Made by a program: the position numbers and the translations under genes | Notes under the pieces: model-generated | What the model was told of the DNA's origin: nothing | The model's database searches: none | What the model saw: the letters and a program-made list of their open reading frames with translations, nothing else | NCBI GenBank assembly: GCA_001179505.1 | Contig: CDMY01000508.1 | Location: 1 to 64,000, forward strand | Length of the DNA: 64,000 nt | Source of the DNA: Vitrella brassicaformis | Lineage: Eukaryota > Sar > Vitrellaceae | Reading direction: 5' to 3' | In this document: positions 56,986-64,000 of the stretch, one piece after another | How the letters are laid out: the number at the start of each line of letters is the position of its first letter | How positions within the stretch are numbered: position 1 is the stretch's first letter

Positions 56986-58548
56986 ATTCATCACATACAC
57001 GCACTCCAAGTCGACACGTGCATGCGCAGGTGTGTGCACAGAGACATTCATTATATACACACACTCCACGTCCAAACGTGCACAAACACATTCATCACAT
57101 ACACACACTCCAGGTCCAAACGTGCATGCGCAGGTGTGCGTACACAGACATTCATTATATACACACACTCCGCGTCCAAATAAGTATGATATAGACACAC
57201 TCCACGTCCAAACGTGCATGCGCAGGTGTGCGCACAAACACATTCATCACATATACACACTTAACATCGACACGTGCATGTGCAGATGTGCGCACTCATA
57301 TATTCGTCATATACCCACACTCCACGTCCAAACGTGCAAACAGACATTCATCACATACACACACTCCAGGTCCAAACGTGCATAGAGACATTCGTCATAT
57401 ACACATACTCCAAGTCCAAACATGCATGCACAGGTGTGCGCACATAGACATTCGTCATATACGCACACTCCAAGTCCAAACATGCATGCGCAAGTGTGCG
57501 CACACAGACATTCATCGTATGCACACATTCCAACTTTAAACGTGTATGCACAGGTGTGCGCATAGAGACATTCATCATATACACACACTCCAACTCCAAA
57601 CGTGGATAGAGACATTCGTCATATACGCACACTCCAAGTCCAAACGTGCATGCGCAGGTGTGCGCACATAGAGACATTCGTCATATACACATACTCCAAC
57701 TCCAAACGTGCATGCGCAGGTATGCGCACACAGACATTCATCATATATACACACTCCAAGTCGACGGGTGCATGCGCAGATGTGCGCACATAGACATTCG
57801 TCATATACACATACTCCAAGTCCAAACGTGCATGCGCAGGTGTGCGCATAGAGACATTCGTCATATACGCAGACTCCAACTCCATACGTGCATGCGCAGG
57901 TGTGCGCATAGAGACATTCGTCATATACTCATATACGCACACTCCAAGTCCAAACGTGCATGCGCAGGTATGCGCACACAGACATTCATCATATATACAC
58001 ACTCCAAGTCGACGGGTGCATGTGCAGGTGTGCGCACATAGACATTCGTCATATACACATACTCCAACTCCAAACGTGCATGCGCAGGTGTGCGCACATA
58101 GACATTCATCATATACACATACTCCAAGTCCAAACGTGCATGCGCAGGTGTGCGCACAGGCAGGTGTGCGCATGCGCAGGTGTGCGCATAGAGACATTCA
58201 TCATATTCACACACTCCAACTCCAAACGTGCATGCGCAGGTGTGCGCATAGAGACATTCATCGTATTCACACACTCCAAACGTGCATGCGCAGGTGTGCG
58301 CATAGAGACATTCGTCATATACACATACTCCAACGCGCAGGTGTGCGCATAGAGACATTCATCATATACACACACTCCAACTCCAAACGTGCATGCGCAG
58401 GTGTGCGCATAGAGACATTCGTCATATACACATACTCCAACGCGCAGGTGTGCGCATAGAGACATTCGTCATATACACATACTCCAACTCCAAACGTGCA
58501 TGCGCAGGTGTGCGCATAGAGACATTCGTCATATACGCACACTCCAGC
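56985..58548 (-). repeat. 60-bp satellite array (reverse), about 27 units
   Basis: A tandem array of mostly 60-bp units containing GCATGCGCAGGTGTGCGCAC and ACATTCATCATATACACACA. Some units are shortened by about 20 nt (near 58332 and 58440) or contain doubled GCGCAG cores (58145-58190). Because 60 is a multiple of three and units lack stops, long open frames appear in all frames; they are not taken as genes. Confidence 0.95.
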
Positions 58549-58676
58549 TCCACTCCCCCAACACACACACACACACACACGCACACACCGGCCCCAAAGC
58601 GCCACCACCGGCCCCAAAGCGTCACCACCGCGATACTCCCTCCCTTCCCGGCTTGCCCTCTTCCGTCGAACCTGTC

Positions 58677-59312
58677 CTAATGAATGAGGAGGCGAGGCAG
58701 GAGGGCCAGCAAGATGTCCTGATCCACCTCAGCAAACACATCCTGGCCCAGCCGCCTGATCACCCCGCCGAACAGCACATACCGCCCTGCCCTGTCGTAG
58801 ACGTCCAGCCAAGAGCGCTTCATCGCCGCGGCCACGTCCTTGGTCTTGTCCCACACGTCACGACACTGCCTGGCCGCCTGCTTGTCGTCCATGGAGTCGC
58901 CGTACTTGGCGTGAATGGCGCGGAAGAGACGCTCAGCATGCGGCTCATCGATCTTGGACACGTCGAACACAGCCCTGCCCGCCGTCATCTGCCCTCCCTG
59001 CTCCGCCTTGAACTCCAGCTTGCGGCTGGCGAAGCCGTGCTCCTGCAGGACCTCGAGGACGACGTCAGTGACCTCCGACGAGCGGAATCTGGCGAGGGGG
59101 GAGTCTGGAAGAGGGTGGGTGACGGGTGACTGCTTGGCCAACGACTCGACAGCCTGGCGGAGAATATCGACCTCTGACTCGAGAGCATCAATCCGGTCAC
59201 ACACGCTCTCGGCTTGTAGCAGGGCAGGCGGCTCTCGCTCCACCGCGATAGACTCACGCGCAGCAGCAGCTGCTGCTTGGACGTCCGCAGCAGAAACACT
59301 CGGTTCCGACAT
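58677..59312 (-). CDS. Unknown 211-residue coiled-coil protein, intronless
   Basis: A single open frame from ATG 59312 to TAG 58677 between two satellite arrays. The N-terminus is Ala-rich (SAADVQAAAAAARESIAVE). A short coiled coil follows (CDRIDALESEVDILRQAVES), then a globular part (SSEVTDVVLEVLQEHGFASR, then QCRDVWDKTKDVAAAMKRSW) and a hydrophobic C-terminus. Codon use is GC-rich like the genes on the left, unlike the satellite. The helix-turn pattern with CRDVWDKTKDVAAAMK is reminiscent of small ancillary-factor DNA-binding folds, but I cannot name a family. Lack of introns is unusual beside its neighbours and may point to a retrocopy. Confidence 0.6.
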   Translation of the reverse strand: MSEPSVSAADVQAAAAAARESIAVEREPPALLQAESVCDRIDALESEVDILRQAVESLAKQSPVTHPLPDSPLARFRSSEVTDVVLEVLQEHGFASRKLEFKAEQGGQMTAGRAVFDVSKIDEPHAERLFRAIHAKYGDSMDDKQAARQCRDVWDKTKDVAAAMKRSWLDVYDRAGRYVLFGGVIRRLGQDVFAEVDQDILLALLPRLLIH

Positions 59313-59832
59313 CAGCACCACAAAACGATGTCAGGACAACACAGAAAAACGATGACAGACGATGCGGAGGTCCACTCCACGAAGGTGTCACACAGAAACA
59401 CTGACAGATCCCTGGGACAGAGGGATGACCCATCTCGCCGCGTCTCGGAACGCGTGATATCGCACGTTAGATCGTGCTCAGTGAGTGTGGATGTGGGCGT
59501 GGTCTGTGTGTGTGTCTTGCCGCCCTTCTGCCTTTCCCAGCGGTGATATGTGTATGGGCGTGCACTGAGGGTGTCTACGGGTCGGCCGCCTGCCGCCCCT
59601 CTCCGCCATGGAGGCTGGGGCGGCGGTGCGCTCTCATACACCCCCAGCACCCCGTGCGTGGTTGTTTTAAGGGCGTGTTTGTGTGTGACTGGGCGATCTG
59701 CATTGGCTGGCCGCCTGGGGATGGGCGGTATCTACGTATGGAGTCATGGTGCAGCACGCACGCACGCACGCCGCCTTCAAGCTGCTGCTGGGGTGGCGCG
59801 TGTGCGACGCTGTGTGCCTGCCCTGCGCACCC
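59313..59832. other. Intergenic, upstream of the 211-residue ORF
   Basis: No gene recognised; the satellite starts again at about 59833. Confidence 0.4.
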
Positions 59833-61345
59833 TTACGCCAAGTCGACACGTGCACGTGCAGGGGTGTGCACACAGATATTCATCATATACACGCACTCCA
59901 AGTCCACACGTGTATGCGCAGGGGTGCGCACAGAGACATTCATCATATACACGCACTCCAAGTCGACACGTGTATGCGCAGGGGTGCGCACATACACGTT
60001 CATTATGGACACACACTTCATGTCCAAACGCGCATGCGCAGGGGTGCGCACACAGACATTCCTCATGTAGACACACTCAAAGTCACAACGCGCATGTGCA
60101 GGTGTGCGCACTCCAAGTCGACACGTGCATGAGCAGGAGTGCGCATACAGATCTTTCTCATATACACACACTCCAAGTCGACACGTTTATGCGCAGGGGT
60201 GCACACACAGACATTCATTATGGACACACAATTCAAGTCCAAACGCGCATGCGCAGGTGTGCGCACTTTAAGTCGACACGTGCATGAGCAGGAGTGCGCA
60301 TACAGATCTTCCTCATATACACACACTCCAAGTCGACACGTGCATGCGCAGGGGTGCGCACACAGACATTGGTCATACATACACACTCCAACACCTGCAT
60401 GCGCAGGTGTGCGCACACAGACTTCATCAACATACCCACACTCCAAGTCGCGCAGGTGTTCGCACAGAGAAAAACATCATATACACACACTCCAAGTCGA
60501 CACGTGTATGCACCGGTGTGCGCACAGAGTCAGTCATTACATACACCCACTCCAAGTCCAAAAGTGCATGCGCAGGTGTGCGGACAGAGACACTCATCAT
60601 TTACAGCAGATGCACAGGTGTTCGCATGGACATGTGCGTGCGCAGGGGTGCGCACACAGACAGTCATCATATACAAACACTCCAAGTCCACACGTGCGTG
60701 CGCAGATGTGCGCACACAGACGGTCATCATATACAAACACTCCTCCAAGAAGACACGTGGGTGCGCAGGGGTGCGCACAGAGACATTCATGAGATAGACA
60801 CACTCCAAGTCGACACGTGCGTGCGCAGGTGTGCGCACAGAGACATTCATAAGACGCGCAGGTGTGCGCACAGAGACATTCAAGAGATACACACACTCCA
60901 AGTCCACACGTGCGTGCGCAGGGGTGCGCACAGAGACATTCATGAGATACACACACGTGCGTGCGCAGGTGTGCGCACAGAGACATTCATGAGACGCGCA
61001 GGTGTGCGCACAGACACATTCAAGAGATACACACACTCCAAGTCCACACGTGCGTGCGCAGGGGTGCGCACAGAGACATTCATGAGATACACACACGTGC
61101 GTGCGCAGGGGTGCGCACAGAGACATTCATGAGACGCGCAGGTGTGCGCACAGAGACATTCATGAGATACACACACTCCAAGTCCACACGTGCGTGCGCA
61201 GGGGTGCGCATAGAGACATTCATGAGATGCACACACGTGCGTGCGCAGGGGAGCGCAAAGAGACATTCATAAGCGCAGGGGAGCGCAAAGAGACATTCAT
61301 AAGATACACACACGTGCGTGCGCAGGGGTGCGCACAGAGACATTC
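59833..61345 (-). repeat. 60-bp satellite array (reverse), large
   Basis: About 25 units. From 60440 the array is more degenerate and contains repeated short units (GACGCGCAGGTGTGCGCACA) that lack the 30-nt half of the monomer. Two variants occur: TCATCATATAC and TCATGAGATAC. It ends at 61345, where the orientation flips. Confidence 0.95.
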
Positions 61346-62337
61346 AGTATGCACGTGTGGACTTGGAGTGTGTGTATATGATGAATGTCTCTGTGCGCAC
61401 ACCTGCGCATGCTCGTGTGGACTTGGTGTGTGTGTATGTGACGAATGTCTCTGTGCGCACACCTGCGCATGCACGTGTGGACTTGGTGTGTTTGTATCTC
61501 ATGAATGTCTCTAGGTGTGCGCATGCACGTGTGGACTTGGTGTGTTTGTATCTCATGAATGTCTCTGGGGGGCACATGCGCACGCACGTGTCGACTTGGA
61601 GTGTGTGTATCTTATGAATATCTCTGTGCGCACACCTGTGCATGCACATGTCGACTCGGAGTGTGTGTATATGACGAATGTCTCTGTGCGCACACCTGCG
61701 CATGCACGTGTGGACTTGGAGTGTGTGTATCTCATGAATGTCTCTGTGCGCACACCTGCGCATGCACGTGTGTACTTGGAGTGTGTGTATATGACGAATG
61801 TCTCTGTGCGCACACCTGCGCATGCACGTGTNNNNNNNNNNNNNNNNNNNNNNNNNNNNNNNNNNNNNNNNNNNNNNNNNNNNNNNNNNNNNNNNNNNNN
61901 NNNNNNNNNNNNNNNNNNNNNNNNNNNNNNNNNNNNNNNNNNNNNNNNNNNNNNNNNNNNNNNNNNNNNNNNNNNNNNNNNNNNNNNNNNNNNNNNGAGT
62001 GTGTATATGACGAATGTCTCTGTGCGCACACCTGCGCATGCACGTGTGGACTTGGAGTGTGTGTATATGACGAATGTCTCTGTGCGCACACCTGCGCATG
62101 CACGTGTGGACTTGGTGTGTGTATCTCATGAATGTCTCTGTGCGCACACCTGCGCATGCAGGTGTCGACTTGGAGTGTGTGTATATGATGAATGTCTCTG
62201 TGCGCACACCTGCGCATGCACGTGTGGCCTTGGTGTGTGTGTATATGACGAATGTCTCTGTGCGCACACCTGCGCATGCAAGTGTGGACTTGGTGTGTTT
62301 GTATCTCATGAATGTCTCTGTGCGCACACCTGCGCAT
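61346..62337 (+). repeat. 60-bp satellite array (forward), with gap
   Basis: Regular 60-bp units in the orientation opposite to the preceding array, broken by 165 N (61832-61996). The array ends in GCGCACACCTGCGCA directly joined to copia pol sequence. Confidence 0.95.
61832..61996. other. Assembly gap (165 N) inside the satellite
   Basis: A run of 165 N within the forward array. The true number of repeat units is therefore unknown. Confidence 0.99.
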
Positions 62338-63351
62338 AGTGCGACTGACGAACTGTCTGTATGTGCCTGACCTGAAGTACAATCTGCTGTCAGTCAGCGC
62401 ACTTGAGGACCAAGGATACAATACACGCATGGATAGCCGCACTGTGTACAAAGAACCATACACACATTCATTTGTGCGGAAGGGGAGGCTCTACGTGTTT
62501 GGTGTGTCACCTGCTGCTCACGCGGACAGGGCAACCAACAACGAATGCACCACACGAGAGGCGCCTGCAGCTGCTCACGCGGCCAGGCAAGACGCTACCT
62601 ATCCTGTGTGTAAGGAGAAGGAAGACAATGGGAAGTCAATGACAGGCATCATGAATGCAGTCAGCAAGTGCCGTTCCTATCTCTCGAAGTGGTGTGCTGA
62701 CCGGTCAGGTTCCTCCTTTCTCGGCTTCACATTCTCGGGAGGTTTCGGTGCTGGTCGTACCGATGCCCCAGGTCGGGGTCAGGACAGCCCAGGGCGGGCT
62801 GAGGTGACTTGTTGCCACTGCAATTCTCCACATGTGGAACCGCCTGCAGAGCGACGTTTCCTGCACACAAAGAAAGGAACGATTGACCTCTGGCAACCAC
62901 ACACACTGCATGACTGTCATGTGTGCGGCAAGAGTTTCAGTACTGGTGTACCGACTCTTGGACGCCTTCCTGACTTCCACCAGTCTGCAGCGGATCTGCT
63001 GAGTCAAGGGCAACCTGCTGGTGCTGTCGAGGCTTCAGATCAGCCCGACGCTGCTGGTCCCTCTTGCTCGACGGACGAATCGGATCGACACACGCCAGAC
63101 GATCCACAAACACACACTGGCCATCCTGCAGGACAACCAAATCAACACATGGGCCATGATCCGTTTGCATCTCCTGTGCAGCCTGCTGTGCAGATACCTG
63201 TTCCACCCGAGGACGGAGATCCAACTTTCTGGCTACAACACAAGCGACTAGCACACCTCAATCGCCGCGACATGGATCTGCTGAGAAAAGACCTCGGTGA
63301 AGGGCTGCCTGTGTTCGACATCCCTCCATCCGACTGCCAACCCTACGGGTG
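62338..63351 (+). mobile_element. Ty1/copia-like fragment, second copy
   Basis: It begins inside the pol frame at the codons for VRLTNCLYVPDLKYNLLSVS and is nearly identical to 25189-25544. It then continues beyond the break of copy 1 into a proline-rich spacer and the GAG-pre-integrase segment, DPTFWLQHKRLAHLNRRDMD. It ends near 63351 before the integrase core. Gag, the protease active site and LTRs are missing. Its left end is fused to the satellite; its right end meets a host gene fragment. Confidence 0.85.
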
Positions 63352-63439
63352 AGTGAGTGCAAATATAATACACTCTTCTTCATTCATCATGGATGTATTA
63401 TTATATCGTCGTGTGAAGGTGGACGTCTCAGTAAACATC

Positions 63440-64000
63440 TCGGCTCTTTGTCGATGCATCCCTGGTTATGCTGGTGAAGGGCAAAACTGCACCAAGTGCG
63501 AGGCAGGATCATTTTCCAATGACATTGTCGGCACCTCTCAATGTCATCGCTGCGGCGTTGGATCCAGTGAGAGGAAACAGCCAATAAGAGAGCCTAAAAA
63601 GAGCTGTCGCATCATCTGCACACCATCTGTTCTCTCTCTCTCTGTCTTGCCTTTAGACTCTCCGGCCGGTGCTAGAGGGTGTGGGTGCATTGAAGGCTAC
63701 TTCAACGACACCGACGGCATATGTCAGCGGAACTGTGTCAAGGGCTCTTTCTTGAACGAGTCTGGAATATGTCAGCCGTGCCCTGCAGGTTAGCAGATTG
63801 TGCATCGGCTCTGACGAATGCAATAAAAGAAAGGCACCCAAGAAGAGACATAGAGCATGGAGAGTTGCATTATTTGCAGGCCAGTATGGCGACATACAGC
63901 CGAAAGACTTGGGAAAGGCAATTTGCAAAGAGTGTGGAGCGGATCTCAATTCGACTGAAGGCAGCTCAGGAGAGGACGCTTGCTACTGCACGAAGGGTTT
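63440..64000 (+). pseudogene. Cysteine-rich (GCC2/EGF-like) gene part, N-terminus missing
   Basis: Exons about 63452-63566 (CRCIPGYAGEGQNCTKCEAG), 63657-63788 (CGCIEGYFNDTDGICQRNC) and 63880 to beyond the window (CKECGADLNSTEG, DACYCTKG) join in phase. They match the cysteine-rich exons of the LRR gene at 26709-30367. The LRR part and signal peptide that should precede are absent; copia sequence and satellite lie there instead. The copy continues past the window, so it may still be a long open gene, but without its own start it is treated as a broken copy. Confidence 0.6.

Noticed and set aside
56985-58548. Regularly spaced repeats suggesting a CRISPR array
   Set aside because: The units are directly tandem with no unique spacers, diverge gradually, and the genome is eukaryotic with introns.
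56985-62337. Long open frames encoding 20-residue Cys/His-rich or Thr/His/Arg-rich repeats in several frames on both strands
   Set aside because: They follow from a 60-bp tandem unit without stops; several frames are open at once, there is no unique start, and the same repeats lie inside other genes' broken edges. No evidence favours one frame as a protein.
63300-63460. Splicing of the second copia fragment into the cysteine-rich gene (GTGAGT after QPYG)
   Set aside because: The phases do not match: joining gives an early stop, so a chimeric product is not supported.

Overview
The window is nuclear DNA of a eukaryote, most likely a chromerid-type alveolate alga (Vitrella-like). This is an inference: genes are dense and intron-rich, with short GT-AG introns (about 50-130 nt, donors mostly GTGAGT-like, intron bodies full of GT runs), coding DNA is GC-rich, and the mix of SRA-SET, EGF, cyclic-nucleotide-binding and LRR/cysteine-rich secreted proteins fits a photosynthetic protist. 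There are no operons or ribosome binding sites. Three runs of N (12779-13078, 35751-36050, 61832-61996) are assembly gaps.

Left part (1-22.1 kb), ordinary genes: two related multi-exon F-box-like proteins (66-2779, 6381-8901) around a divergent EGF-domain membrane protein (3457-about 5800, minus); an unrecognised multi-exon gene (9843-about 12060, minus); a signal peptide-TPM-transmembrane-RING-H2 protein (14219-16551); an SRA-SET histone-methyltransferase-like protein (17211-19840, minus); and an aldo-keto reductase (20556-22105, minus).

Middle part (22.1-39 kb), a rearranged, transposon-rich zone: a 542-bp near-perfect palindrome starts 10 bp from the aldo-keto reductase start codon and is followed by a Ty1/copia-like element (transmembrane ORFs, gag with zinc knuckle, protease), broken off at about 25544. 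Next come a C-terminally truncated LRR/cysteine-rich receptor-like gene (26709-30367, minus), an ankyrin gene cut short by a tyrosine-recombinase remnant (about 30717-31990), another decayed element ORF, and a single-pass membrane protein. 35.2-38.3 kb is gene-poor simple repeats.

Right part (39.6-54.2 kb), a second gene block: tyrosyl-DNA phosphodiesterase 1 with several odd features and an in-frame downstream ORF, a secreted LRR protein, a cyclic-nucleotide-binding protein, a cytochrome P450 with a one-base frameshift, and a GT90/CAP10 glycosyltransferase.

From 55 kb to the end a 60-bp satellite dominates. The same satellite occurs as small arrays at 26.5, 34.0, 38.3 and 55.2 kb. Several of its arrays end flush against broken genes or retroelement fragments (LRR genes at 26.7 and 57.0 kb, reverse-transcriptase tails at 38.7 kb, copia at 62.3 kb). 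This link between one satellite, broken copies of one LRR/cysteine-rich gene family and retroelement debris is the most unusual feature of the window.
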